Assembly: GCF_000013625.1 (NCBI RefSeq) | Contig: NC_009659.1 | Span: 2,604,001 to 2,668,000, forward strand | Direction of reading: 5' to 3' | DNA length: 64,000 nt | Source: Janthinobacterium sp. Marseille | GTDB taxonomy: Bacteria; Pseudomonadota; Gammaproteobacteria; Burkholderiales; Burkholderiaceae_D | In this document: piece after piece, positions 49,101 through 57,118 of the stretch | Position numbering within the stretch: position 1 is the stretch's first letter | Layout of the letters: every line of letters begins with the position of its first letter | Made by a program: the position numbers and the translations under genes | Notes under the pieces: model-generated | The model's input: only the letters and a program-made list of their open reading frames with translations | What the model was told of the DNA's origin: nothing | Database searches by the model: none

Positions 49101-52100
49101 GCCAGCCAGATGCGATTACCTGATTCCGCTCCGCTGATTGGCGCCGTGGCCTGCTGTCCCGGCATCACTGCATACATACCCGGCAGATTCAACACATCAT
49201 GCGAACCACCCGGTCCCGGCACAAATTCCCATGCATATAAATCACCACCACCACGAATGTCGACGATTGCACCTTGCGCCAGGTCTACTGTCGGCGCTTT
49301 CATCGTGATGCGTTTTTCCGGCGGTGAAGTCAGCGAACCGGCGGCCGGATTGCTGCCATCGCTTGCTTTGGTCGGATCTTTCCAGTGTTCATTATTTGAT
49401 AGCGTGCCATACGGTACGATCAGGCCTGCACCGGAAACAGAAGTGATACTGCCCGCACCCAGCGTCAGGCGATCGGCGGCAACCAGTTCGATTTGCCCGA
49501 ACGGTGCGCGCAACACGCCATTCTGTTCTATCACCGGCGCTTCCAGGCGCAAGGTACCGCCTGCCGATAAAGGCACGTAGGCATCATGGCCCGAACGTTC
49601 CACCGTGATCGATTCAGCGGAAACAATTTTTGCATTGACAGCTGTAGACGGATAAACCTGGCCCACCGTGATGATCAACTTGCCATCCACATCCAGCGTG
49701 CTATTCGCCGCCGCAGGATTCGTCGATGTATCTATCGGATAATTACCGACGCTGAAACGCAATTCCGCCGCATTCAATGCGGTCTCTGCAAAACTACGGA
49801 TGCTCACCGGTCCGGATAACGTGCCGGGACCGCTGGCGCCACCCACTACGTCGATCACATCCGCGTTCAGGCTCAGGCTGCCGGTACGATTGGCGACGAT
49901 TGGTGCCGCATTCGCCGAACTGGTTTGCTTGAGCCCGATGTAGGCCGCGCTCAGGCTGGCATGTCCGGTTTCGCCGGCGGCATGGCGCAGCGCACCGTCC
50001 ACGGTAATGCTTTTGCTCGCAGACAATTGCACATCGCCCAACTCTACCGCCCCGGTCGACGCCAACTCCAGATTGGCGAAACCGCCATTGGCAAACGATG
50101 CCGGACGCACGGTCAGCACGGAATTCACCGGTGTCAGGTTGCGGAAATCGACGCCGATGATATCGCGGAAGGCATCCAGTGCATCGTTGCTCAAACCAAA
50201 TGCCGTATAGTCGGTTGCGCCGCCACCCTGGCCGCCGCCGACCGGTGCAGTCGCGGAAACAGTCAAGGCAACGGTGGAAGCCGAAGCGAGATGGTCAAAT
50301 AACTGCTGCGTGATCACCATCGGCGGCATGCCGGGGAAACCGTACTGTTCCAATACCGCCGCAAAGTCCACGCCTATGATGCTGGCCGGGGTACAGAAAC
50401 CCGCCGTCTGGCACAGGACCTGCACAACCTGGTCTGCCAGGTTGCCACCGACACCTGCAGGTTTATGTTGCAATGACAGCTTGCCACCTTCCGCACCTGC
50501 GCCACCAGCGTTTGCCAACAAATCACCGGCTACCAAGCCTTCGCCACGTATGGTGATGGTGCCACCGTTACTCGCCAGGGATTGGGTGCCGGCACCACGC
50601 ACATCCACTACGCCATTCGCACCTGATACATCGATCAGGGAACCTGCTTCCAGCGTGACTTTTGCGCCGAGAATATCCACCGTACCACCGGCCAGCACTT
50701 CGCCCTGCCATAAACCGGAAGCATCCTGATAAATCGCCGGCACGCCACGCGCCAGCAATTGCGCAGCGGCACCGATCTGTATTTCCTTGCCCGTCAACTC
50801 GATACGGCCTGCCGGCGCTTCCAGGTGACCCAGCATCGTCAATACACCGTTTTCTCCACCGGCAGCCAGCCGGATCTGGCCCCGCGTATCGGTGATGATG
50901 CTGGCACCGCTACCCACATGGATCGCACCATCAGCCGTACCCAGGCTGATGCCACCGGCTTGCTGTTTGAGGCGTTGCTCCGGTCGCAATACGGCATGTG
51001 GTGCCAAGTCCGCCAGGCGTTCACCACTATGCACATCACGATATGCAAAGGAATTCAAATCAATGCCGACCGCTTCCTGCCTGACCGTCACACCATCCGC
51101 CACCACGATACCGCCATTGCCACGCACACTGACCGCAACCGTACCAAAGCCACGCTCACCAAACATGGTCGCAGGCAACAAGACGACGGCCGGGTCATTA
51201 CGAACGCCACCGATTTGTACCGAGGAACTGGTGTCAAGGAACAGGCTGCCCGCAGAGCCGGCGGCATAGGCACGCAGATTGAGTGCGCCCAGGTCCAGGT
51301 CGGGCGAGATACCGGACAGCGTGATAGAGCCTGCATTACCGACCCGCAAGGAAGGCAAGCCTTTGCTGCCGATATCGACACGGCCACCACCGGAAACATC
51401 AATTACCGCATTCGGATCGGCAACGATCTTGCCGACATACAGTTTGATTGATCCACCGTCCATCGCCCACGCACCGGACGACATGCCGTCGCGCCAGGCA
51501 TTGATCCATTGGCCGGAGACATCGAGGCCGCCGTGTTCACCTATCGTCAACTGACCGTTAGCCGAATCCAGTCCGATCGAGCCGCCTGCCGCGCGTATCA
51601 TGCCGTTGATGCGGATACTGCCGGTCGCGCCCTCGGCACCCGATACATTCAGCGAGGCACCCGGCGAGAGTTCCAGATTGGCGCCCGTCGACAATTCAAA
51701 ATCGCCACGGATGGTATTGAAAATGGTCCTGCCCATGCCGGAACTGTTCAGCATGTCATCCGACAGGAAAGTCAGTTTCTTTGATTGCGGATTGGCCGGA
51801 TCATTCGGCACATAGAAATCCGCGCCCAATGCAGTCGCAGAATTGAATGCATCATCCAAACGTTTCGGATCATGGCTAACGATAATCGTGCCAGGCGACC
51901 ATGGACGGTCTTCGACAGTGCCGCCGCCCAGTTCCACTTTGCCACCGATATTCGCATTCGGCTTTTGTTGCTGGCGATCACCAATGATCACGCCGCCCCA
52001 CAAGCCACCTTCGAGCACCATCGCATCACCGGCAAACACCTGCAGTGAACCGGCCTTGCGCCCTTCGACGTAACCGTTCTCCATCGCATCGCCGCCGAAC

Positions 52101-54439
52101 AGTGGATTGCGCCAACTCTTCTCAGCACCCCAGCGCGCATTTTTTACCGTGTACACACCGGCCAAGCCGACATATTCCATGTCAGGCATCGCCTGGTCCA
52201 TCGTATAGATGCGGCCGTCTGCGCCCCGGAGTTTGGTCGCGGTATTCATGCCGTCGGTATAACGAATAGAGCCGCCCGAGATATCGATCATCGAACCGGG
52301 ACGCGTGATCACCGCACCACCGGCACGCAGGGTAATGCTGCCGGCATCAGCCGACAGTTCTTTCAAATCGGTCTTGCCTACACCCACCCAGCCGGCGACG
52401 TCAGCCAATGGCGTACCAACCCACTCACCCGGCATGTACACCATCTGGCCGCTGGCATCTTTCCTTTGCACCCACTTCACACCGGCCATCGGGCCATCTT
52501 CAAAGACACCGTTTTCACGACGGTCGACGATGACTTTCTTGCCGCGCAACCAGGAGTCCAGCAATAACGGTGAATCGCGCAATTCATTGATGCGTAATTC
52601 GACTTCGATAAAGTTGCGCGACATCGCCACCAACATGTCCTGCAGACCGGCGACGCTGAGGAAGGCATCGCTATCGAGGTAAATACGGCTGGCGTCGCCG
52701 ATGCTGCCCTTGCGGTATGGCTGTTGCGTAAAGATCGGATTGACTGCGGATTCCATATTGATCTTGCCGGCCGGCACTATCACGCCCGCCTGCGATTTGA
52801 TATCGATCAATTTGCCGTACATACCGACCCAACCGGCCTGGTAGCGTGTCGCCAAAGCCGAGGCTTCAATCTCACTGGTGTCCGCCGCATCAGGCAATAC
52901 CTGCGTGACGCTGTTGCTACCCAGTGTCAGCGTACCGGCCGACCAATTGATAAAGTCGTCAAAGCCATCGGCATAGAAACGTGTACCGAGGCCCCAGGCA
53001 CGCATGAGGATGGAACCGTTGCGGTTGTTCAGCGCGGTTGTCGCCATCAACACACCGTTCTGTTGAATATCTTGCGCCTGCAATGTGATGTTGCCGCGAT
53101 CCGCTTGCACGGTACCGGTATTGATCACTTCATAGCCGACTGCTGCCGCACGCGCCGCCATTTCCGGCAACACGATATCGTGCAAACCTTTGACGTAGTT
53201 GACATCTGCATACGCTGGTTCCAGCCCGAGGCCGCTTTGTACCTGCCCGCCGGAAAAGAGCCAGCCGGATACCGCCGATGCCGTGACATCGAGGCCGCGC
53301 ACTGCATTCGGATCTGTCGACGACGGGGTCTTCAGATAAATATTCTCACCCGCCGCCAGGATCACCTGACCATCGGGTGCCGAGATGTAACCGGCATTCT
53401 TGACCTTCGGTGCAAACAACATGACTTTGCCGCCGCTATCAACTTCGATACGTGCACCGGCGTCCACCCGAACTTCACCTGGTGGCGCGCCCGGTTCGAA
53501 ACGATCTACCAGGCCGAGTTGATCGGGTACCGTGCCGTTGCCGGGCACATAACCCGATGCACCGTATACAAACGGCTTCTCCGGGCTGTACTCACCGAAT
53601 TGTGGAATCGGGAAATCATTACCCTGGTTCGATACCTTTTGTGCATTATTGATACCGAGCTTGAATTGCTCATCCGTCAGGCGCAGCGACGATGCCACCA
53701 GTGTGCGCGTATTGATCTGGCTGCTGCCGGTAAAGATGATGCCGTTGCGATTGATGATGTAGACCGCACCATCGGCCTTGATCTGGCCGGCGATTTCACT
53801 TGGCCGACCGTTCGGGTCATTGACGCGGTTGAGTGCGACCCAGCTATTGCTGCCGTCAGCTTTGGTACCGCTCTTCTGGTCGAAATTGACAATGGTGTTT
53901 TTACCGACATTGAAGGTTTCCCAGTTCAGGATGGCCTTCTCGCCAGTTTGTTTGATATCAACGAGGGTCTTGCCGCCATTCGTGCTTTGCGTCGGACCGT
54001 TCGCATTGATCCAGCCTGCGGTCAGGCTATTGGTATCGACCTTCAGGCCGCCTTCGCCCAAGCCATCCGGTATCGTTGAATTGCCATTCAGTGCGGCTTG
54101 CCGTGCGGCGGCCTGCATCGCCTGCTGGGCCGCAACATTGCGTGCTGCCATACTGAGATTGGCGAAGGCACGTTGCTGCTGCTCCGTCATCCTTTGCTGT
54201 TGCGCGGTAGGAGCACCGGCCGACATTGCCGGCATGCCGTTCGGCAGTTTGCCGGTGACAGCGGCGGCGGCTTGCACTGCCCCCTTCTGCGCATACCATG
54301 CGGCGCTGAACGCTTGCTGTGCGTGTACATTCCCGAGCATGCCACCAGTTGCCAGCATCAAGGCTATCGCATGCGCCAATGGTGAACGTTTAAACAGCAG
54401 GGTTTTGCCCGGTGATTCAGTGTGCGTCCGCGTATTCAT
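43148..54439 (-). CDS. Giant filamentous-haemagglutinin-family exoprotein (3763 residues, TPS domain plus DUF3739)
   Basis: One uninterrupted 11.3-kb frame. Long Sec signal with cut after NVHA (residue 40), a Gln/Ala-rich stretch (75-115), then the TPS/haemagglutination-activity domain about 121-260 (LNWETFNVGKNTIVNF, SEIAGQIKADGAVYIINRNG, NTRTLVASSL). The bulk is repetitive beta-helix sequence. Near residue 2043 there is an Asp/Asn-rich EF-hand-like stretch (DPDGNLDDNFDGVIDAKDA). A CX5C pair near 1343-1349 gives the only cysteines I found. The last about 360 residues hold the DUF3739 region and a tail shared with the second copy at 59909. The ribosome-binding site GGGG precedes the ATG. Such proteins are adhesins exported through TpsB pores; no TpsB gene is in the window. 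Confidence 0.92.
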   Translation of the reverse strand: MNTRTHTESPGKTLLFKRSPLAHAIALMLATGGMLGNVHAQQAFSAAWYAQKGAVQAAAAVTGKLPNGMPAMSAGAPTAQQQRMTEQQQRAFANLSMAARNVAAQQAMQAAARQAALNGNSTIPDGLGEGGLKVDTNSLTAGWINANGPTQSTNGGKTLVDIKQTGEKAILNWETFNVGKNTIVNFDQKSGTKADGSNSWVALNRVNDPNGRPSEIAGQIKADGAVYIINRNGIIFTGSSQINTRTLVASSLRLTDEQFKLGINNAQKVSNQGNDFPIPQFGEYSPEKPFVYGASGYVPGNGTVPDQLGLVDRFEPGAPPGEVRVDAGARIEVDSGGKVMLFAPKVKNAGYISAPDGQVILAAGENIYLKTPSSTDPNAVRGLDVTASAVSGWLFSGGQVQSGLGLEPAYADVNYVKGLHDIVLPEMAARAAAVGYEVINTGTVQADRGNITLQAQDIQQNGVLMATTALNNRNGSILMRAWGLGTRFYADGFDDFINWSAGTLTLGSNSVTQVLPDAADTSEIEASALATRYQAGWVGMYGKLIDIKSQAGVIVPAGKINMESAVNPIFTQQPYRKGSIGDASRIYLDSDAFLSVAGLQDMLVAMSRNFIEVELRINELRDSPLLLDSWLRGKKVIVDRRENGVFEDGPMAGVKWVQRKDASGQMVYMPGEWVGTPLADVAGWVGVGKTDLKELSADAGSITLRAGGAVITRPGSMIDISGGSIRYTDGMNTATKLRGADGRIYTMDQAMPDMEYVGLAGVYTVKNARWGAEKSWRNPLFGGDAMENGYVEGRKAGSLQVFAGDAMVLEGGLWGGVIIGDRQQQKPNANIGGKVELGGGTVEDRPWSPGTIIVSHDPKRLDDAFNSATALGADFYVPNDPANPQSKKLTFLSDDMLNSSGMGRTIFNTIRGDFELSTGANLELSPGASLNVSGAEGATGSIRINGMIRAAGGSIGLDSANGQLTIGEHGGLDVSGQWINAWRDGMSSGAWAMDGGSIKLYVGKIVADPNAVIDVSGGGRVDIGSKGLPSLRVGNAGSITLSGISPDLDLGALNLRAYAAGSAGSLFLDTSSSVQIGGVRNDPAVVLLPATMFGERGFGTVAVSVRGNGGIVVADGVTVRQEAVGIDLNSFAYRDVHSGERLADLAPHAVLRPEQRLKQQAGGISLGTADGAIHVGSGASIITDTRGQIRLAAGGENGVLTMLGHLEAPAGRIELTGKEIQIGAAAQLLARGVPAIYQDASGLWQGEVLAGGTVDILGAKVTLEAGSLIDVSGANGVVDVRGAGTQSLASNGGTITIRGEGLVAGDLLANAGGAGAEGGKLSLQHKPAGVGGNLADQVVQVLCQTAGFCTPASIIGVDFAAVLEQYGFPGMPPMVITQQLFDHLASASTVALTVSATAPVGGGQGGGATDYTAFGLSNDALDAFRDIIGVDFRNLTPVNSVLTVRPASFANGGFANLELASTGAVELGDVQLSASKSITVDGALRHAAGETGHASLSAAYIGLKQTSSANAAPIVANRTGSLSLNADVIDVVGGASGPGTLSGPVSIRSFAETALNAAELRFSVGNYPIDTSTNPAAANSTLDVDGKLIITVGQVYPSTAVNAKIVSAESITVERSGHDAYVPLSAGGTLRLEAPVIEQNGVLRAPFGQIELVAADRLTLGAGSITSVSGAGLIVPYGTLSNNEHWKDPTKASDGSNPAAGSLTSPPEKRITMKAPTVDLAQGAIVDIRGGGDLYAWEFVPGPGGSHDVLNLPGMYAVMPGQQATAPISGAESGNRIWLAGGAGLAAGWYTLLPARYALLPGAFAVQATGNAWGGPVSAGIVMRDGSIIMQGKAGSAYGNTEDAQASAWRVMSGTTLRKYTEYNEAFSNNFFASDAFKLTQYRLTGQDVVTPRLARDGGAVVFDATTHLTLDGTLLSQADKDGRGGLVDIAGKKIAIVGAGQDAGTLQADGYLIIDAAGLSNFGAGSLLIGGTRKGDLLGTQLSVTATDIVVRNGAGSELSGPEIILAATEQVAIDAGSVVSAKGSGSSSTGNLIVKPQQAAVYTDPDGNLDDNFDGVIDAKDARDDVLTTPAKDWGALIRVANGDAIKVIRDGVDTSRGGLVTVGAGAVLNGGGALLIDATRTTELAASAQVSGTNLSVAAGRISFGGGSGLVLDSAALAQLANSKNLTLRSYSSFDFYQSVDLGASSLRSVSLDGAAFVGHTGDVVIKGDTITLENSGAKLAASGSGTGNFTMDAGTLILGAGQKNFAGFNHIALNGRDQIIGAGKGGVDTGAIDLSLNTPLLTGRGGAVQNITTAGALQILATAGGDAGQHNLQDSLGSRLNFSGASVLLGGRIVAYGGSVDMTATAGNLVLVDGAQIDVSGFGKQFFDVAEYADAGNIKLSAVGGDVRLNTGSTLNLAAHKDGGNAGSLSIAAANGGTVILGGSINAQAAANAKAGSFSLDIAELNDFAGFSQVLNNAGFNRSRQFRIRQGDITLDGLTKVEDFGLTADQGSITITGTIDARAAYGGAIRITGGDGVTMNTGAQLLAGATGELGSGRVTLEAAGGQLNLQGGSIDVAGNEGGKLRLRAEQNAAHNEINVTALNVNVIGARSAVLEGVATYNVADFDGSTVDSVKATAISDANQFNAASTAIANRLGTSLAVMSGIAIESAGDLTMNSDWNLHSDFAGAREGSLTLRAGGNLIIKGHLSDGFDNADRSGSLQEGASWNLRLVAGADLGSANTLALKPLAAQVAGSGNIVIGTADTDPDKAVDNGAGKLVRTGTGDLEVRAGRDLTLAHKESVIYTAGRKDMTTWSDFTTGNPNASYGTEGGNLDISAQGNIEAQPAGQRFVEWLNRQGAVNEQRYFGEYESNEYGIRPDGSYGKLILPPEQSSWWINYGQFQQGVGALGGGNVSVSAGGDLGNLVVVLPTTMRMRGGRSASEAMLMEMRNGGAMTVEAGGSIRGGQYYVARGSGDIKAGDTAIGNTVTVQWNEGDLDSNVFTFSVAPILALGDATLSLRTAGDLRLQTVIDPLLIRKGNDGNGVVTGLDYGAYMSGYTERTALKLVSTGGNITFVNQGDFIFRDVSLRMNTTAQDNLIGQARNRFPAQLSAVALNGNLEIQGPLRIMAGNTNDVQLIAQGDIRFATQNRDELRSLNFNGDNEAQLVMPYATPGMMPSPFMPGGQGQTIMEAVLANVIAPLGASHFGDPYMRALSNPDVLPLAGDFEPSRLYAGRGSIVGLDLTANEQTWVRAGTDIRGMRVNARNVRASDVTLLEAGNDILAMANVRALAPSRTLDTGSINIEGPGTLVLSAGRDVYADHLKIQTLGNQQYNSADNRPMPDTQIKGLPSQGASVTIMGGMNSATGYDAFAAAYLDPSRVAAMPDYLKAQAADGSVLPIYLTDKVETRAGGQQKVTRRGLVSYMKDMTGEDLTPLAAWARFQALPQLAQQQFIRQVYMLELREAGRNQNEPGVNDLPLNGGYNRGYAAIATLFPGDAWKGNVAANNMMVRTMSGGDINVLTPGGGLQVAALGASVPPGYGLVTLGSGHINVFAKEDVVVNQSRILSFVPEASLRGSDQIIWSSRGGIDAGRGAKTVRVPTAPEVITDLDGNTSIREKSDMSGSGIGTVGDGDVDLAAPEGVINAGDAGIRVAGNLNIIALQILNADNIKVKGEAKGLPVIAATNIGALTNASAAASQAAMAAQDVVQRDRSEARKNLPSIFTVRVLGFGNEGEEAPRRNDGGNRSPSAYDPNGAVEVLGQMDLSEKQLRQLTDTERRNLRR

Positions 54440-54515
54440 ATCGCCCCAACTCCCATCTAGCAGATTCAGTCAGCCGGCTCCCAGGGTGTAGGGAACCGGA
54501 CATGTAACCATATGC

Positions 54516-54570
54516 ACCGATGACATTCATCATCGGTACTCCTGCGATCTAGACAGTTAAGCGCGCTTAA
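54516..54570. promoter_or_regulatory. Two perfect inverted repeats upstream of the giant haemagglutinin gene
   Basis: In the 198-bp gap before the gene, ACCGATGA-CATTCA-TCATCGGT (54516-54537) is a perfect 8-bp stem, and TTAAGCGCGCTTAA (54557-54570) is a perfect 14-base palindrome. Neither has a trailing T tract in the reading direction, so operator or mRNA-leader roles are more likely than termination. Confidence 0.5.
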
Positions 54571-54637
54571 ATCGGCAAATATTTTTATGTCGTTTTGATG
54601 ACATCAGAAACTGGCAGCGGCAGAGCGCCAGCCGGCT

Positions 54638-55645
54638 TCAGCTGAGCAAGACCACGCCGCCAGGAAGATTACTGATTTGCAAGCCGAGCGAACGCTGGAT
54701 TTGCGCCAGCGCTTTATCCAGTGCATCGAGACGGAAGCGACCGGTGACTGCCTTGGCCGCCATTTTTTTGTCGAGCAGGACGACGCGCCCGGGGCGATAA
54801 CGATTGATTTCTTCCACCACTTCAGCCAGCGGCGTTTCACTAAACCGCAATGAGCCTTCGCGCCATGCGGATACTGCTGCGGGATCAATGCTGGCGATAT
54901 TGCCCAAGGTCTTGTCGTCGTACATCAATTGTTCGCGCGCTGCCAGGATGACGCGACCTGCCGTGTGTGACACATGTACCCGTCCCTGCAGGCAAGTCAC
55001 ACAAACACCGTTCGCGGCAGACTTGACTTCAAAGCGGGCATTTTGCGCAGAGCTGCGACCTGCACCTGCGGCAACGACAAATATTTCATTGGTATTGACG
55101 ATATCGACCGCGGCTTCGCCAGCAATCAGGTCGATTCCGGCGACACCTGCACGGCTGTTCTTTACGGCGATGCTGGTGCGGGTATTGAGTTCCACGTTAA
55201 CATTTTCCGTCAGCGCCAGCTTGCGTTGTTCGCCGACAGCGGTACGGTAATCGGCGTTCAATTCTGCATACGAAGGCCAGAGGTTGAGTGGTGGACGGAA
55301 TACGACCACGGCGGCAGTGGCTGCGCTTGCGCACACGGCACCACCGAGGAAGGCACGACGTGCCGGACTGCTGACGCGGGAACGCGATGCCGGCTCGGCC
55401 TGCATCGCACCCGGATTGCGTGCCACTACCAATTCACTGGCCTGTCCCAGTTGCTGCCAGCGCCGACGTGCTGCAGAGAACGCTGCCGCGTGTGCCTGGT
55501 TTTCCGCACACCAGCGTTTCAGTGCGGCACCGTCGGCAGGCGTCATCTTGCCCGTCGCGACCTGACGCACCCAGGCGTAGGCTTGCTGTTCCAGCGCGCC
55601 CAGCGTTCTTTCATCATGGTATGAATGATTCATCATTTTCGTCAT
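54638..55645 (-). CDS. FecR-type anti-sigma/sigma regulator, Tat-like membrane signal
   Basis: 335 residues. N-terminal DUF4880-type anti-sigma segment (LEQQAYAWVRQVATGKMTPADGAALKRWCAENQ), a twin-arginine-like motif RRAFLGG (96-102) directly before the membrane segment (99-115), the FecR periplasmic domain (YRTAVGEQRKLALTENVNVELNTRT, AQNARFEVKS) and a C-terminal STN-like domain (LRFSETPLAEVVEEINRYRPGRVVLLDKKM). Tat-dependent insertion is known for some FecR-type proteins. It follows the sigma gene by 69 bp. No TonB-dependent receptor is encoded nearby, so its signal must come from another partner. Confidence 0.9.
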   Translation of the reverse strand: MTKMMNHSYHDERTLGALEQQAYAWVRQVATGKMTPADGAALKRWCAENQAHAAAFSAARRRWQQLGQASELVVARNPGAMQAEPASRSRVSSPARRAFLGGAVCASAATAAVVVFRPPLNLWPSYAELNADYRTAVGEQRKLALTENVNVELNTRTSIAVKNSRAGVAGIDLIAGEAAVDIVNTNEIFVVAAGAGRSSAQNARFEVKSAANGVCVTCLQGRVHVSHTAGRVILAAREQLMYDDKTLGNIASIDPAAVSAWREGSLRFSETPLAEVVEEINRYRPGRVVLLDKKMAAKAVTGRFRLDALDKALAQIQRSLGLQISNLPGGVVLLS

Positions 55646-55714
55646 GGCGTCACAGACAAGATCTTTGCAGCCTTGAAGACAAGACGGTTGGCAAACATAA
55701 AATCGGCAACATTT

Positions 55715-56230
55715 TTATTCATCCTTGGGCATATGCGCCATGCAGTACTCATGCGCACGCTTCAATTCGAGGCCGACCAGCCGGGGCGAGACACCAAAGC
55801 GTAACGCTGCATCCTGGTTCGACAAACCATCCACCCGTATCGCGAGGAAAATCGCACGGCGGCGGCGCGGCATGCTTTCGATGATATTCGCCAGCATTTC
55901 AATCTCATCACGGGCAGCGGCCACTTGTGCCGGACCCGGGGCCGGATCGGCGATTTCCACCATCAGGTTTTCCAGTTCGTCCGCATTCATATAGCGGCGA
56001 TCACGTTGCAGGCGGTCCAATGCAAGATTGGTCGCCACGCGCATCAGGTAGGCGGCCGGATTCTTGACCGGTCCATTGTCTTCATTGCGGTTTTCCAGGT
56101 GCAGCCAGGTGTCATGCAAGGCATCGCTGGCAACCTCGACCGAACCCAGGCGCCACGCAAGGCGGCGCTTCAGTTCGTCATAGCGCTGCGTCAGAAGCTC
56201 GCGCAGGGCCGACAGGCTGGAGTCACTCAT
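55715..56230 (-). CDS. ECF sigma factor (FecI-like)
   Basis: 171 residues from the ATG at 56230 (a GTG two codons upstream is also open). Region 2 is seen in LTQRYDELKRRLAWRLGSVEVASDALHDTWLHLE and NPAAYLMRVATNLALDRLQRDRR; region 4 in IESMPRRRRAIFLAIRVDGLSNQDAALRFGVSPRLVGLELKRA. It is less canonical in region 4 than the fecI-type gene at 29702 but clearly an ECF factor. It is paired with the FecR gene downstream and the STN-TonB_C gene 42 bp upstream. Promoter targets were not identified. Confidence 0.9.
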   Translation of the reverse strand: MSDSSLSALRELLTQRYDELKRRLAWRLGSVEVASDALHDTWLHLENRNEDNGPVKNPAAYLMRVATNLALDRLQRDRRYMNADELENLMVEIADPAPGPAQVAAARDEIEMLANIIESMPRRRRAIFLAIRVDGLSNQDAALRFGVSPRLVGLELKRAHEYCMAHMPKDE

Positions 56231-56272
56231 GGCCACTCAAAAAATGGATGGGATGGAGGCGCATGGCCAGTC

Positions 56273-56935
56273 CTATTGAAGGGAGCTGCATACAGGCTTT
56301 TCTTTCTTCGCACGCGGCTTGATAAGGATGACGAAGGGTTTTTCCGGCGCAGATGGTGCCTGGCTGACCTGGACCTTTTGCACTTCGCTGACAATCGCAG
56401 CATCACGCTGGCGATTGCCGGTGGTATCCAGCAAACGCGCTTCCTGTACCTGGCCGTCCTGTCCCATCTTCACCAGCATGGCCAGGCGATACGTGCCCAG
56501 CGCCAGGTCTTCGCGCGCACACAAGGCCCTGCGGATTCCCTCTTGCACCAGGCCGTCAAAATAGCGCGACGCGGACGTGGCCACAGGATGCGAAAGGGAT
56601 GCTTTGCCCACCACAGGAATAAGTACGAAGGCATCATCGGCGACCGACTGTATCGTCAGCCCGGTTCCTTCCAGCAGCATTTGCAAGGCTTGCTGCGGCA
56701 GGAAGAAACCTTGCACGGCGCTTGATATCTTGCCCGCCGCCAGTTCGGAAGAAAAGAACACCGACAGATTGGTGCTGGCATCAAATTTCTCCAGCGCGAC
56801 CTTCAGCGATTGCGCCGGCAGGTCAAACAGTATTTCGGTGCCGGCACGAACCTGGTGGCATACGAGGCTCAAGGCCAGCGCAGCCATACATCCCATCAAT
56901 GGGCGCACACCGGTATATGCGACTATGTTTGCCAT
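56273..56935 (-). CDS. Exported STN-domain protein with C-terminal TonB-like domain
   Basis: 220 residues: signal peptide (cut near residue 31), an STN domain (34-108: LPAQSLKVALEKFDASTNLSVFF, GKISSAVQGFFLPQQALQMLLEG, GLTIQSVADDAFVLIPV), then a TonB/TolA C-terminal-like domain (123-208: QEGIRRALCAREDL, YRLAMLVKMGQDGQVQEARLLDTTGN, AIVSEV) and a basic tail. STN domains normally sit on TonB receptors and touch FecR; here one is on a small soluble periplasmic protein next to a sigma/FecR pair. It probably replaces the receptor as FecR's partner (inference). Confidence 0.8.
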   Translation of the reverse strand: MANIVAYTGVRPLMGCMAALALSLVCHQVRAGTEILFDLPAQSLKVALEKFDASTNLSVFFSSELAAGKISSAVQGFFLPQQALQMLLEGTGLTIQSVADDAFVLIPVVGKASLSHPVATSASRYFDGLVQEGIRRALCAREDLALGTYRLAMLVKMGQDGQVQEARLLDTTGNRQRDAAIVSEVQKVQVSQAPSAPEKPFVILIKPRAKKEKPVCSSLQ

Positions 56936-57044
56936 ATGAGATTGGATGCCTGTTCATGCAGGGTGTTGGAGGAAATCAGGAAGGCAGGCATTCTTGGCGG
57001 CCTTTGCGCCTTTGCTTACGGCAGCCATTCTATGAAGAAAATAT

Positions 57045-57069
57045 GACCGCTCCATGACGGTCTTTTTTT
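57045..57069 (+). terminator. Terminator-like hairpin between the STN and HtrA genes
   Basis: GACCG-N8-CGGTC (57045-57062) followed on the plus strand by seven T residues. No plus-strand gene precedes it. On the minus strand it lies 50 bp past the HtrA stop and has a weaker T run (ATTTTC), so it may partly terminate the upstream genes. Confidence 0.6.
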
Positions 57070-57118
57070 GCAACACGGAAGTAATACACACACCATTCCT
57101 GTCGCTCTTCGCGGCTGT

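Noticed and set aside
43148..54439. Possible CRISPR or DNA tandem array within the haemagglutinin
   Set aside because: The repetition is at protein level (beta-helix) with diverged DNA; no regular identical repeats with spacers were seen.
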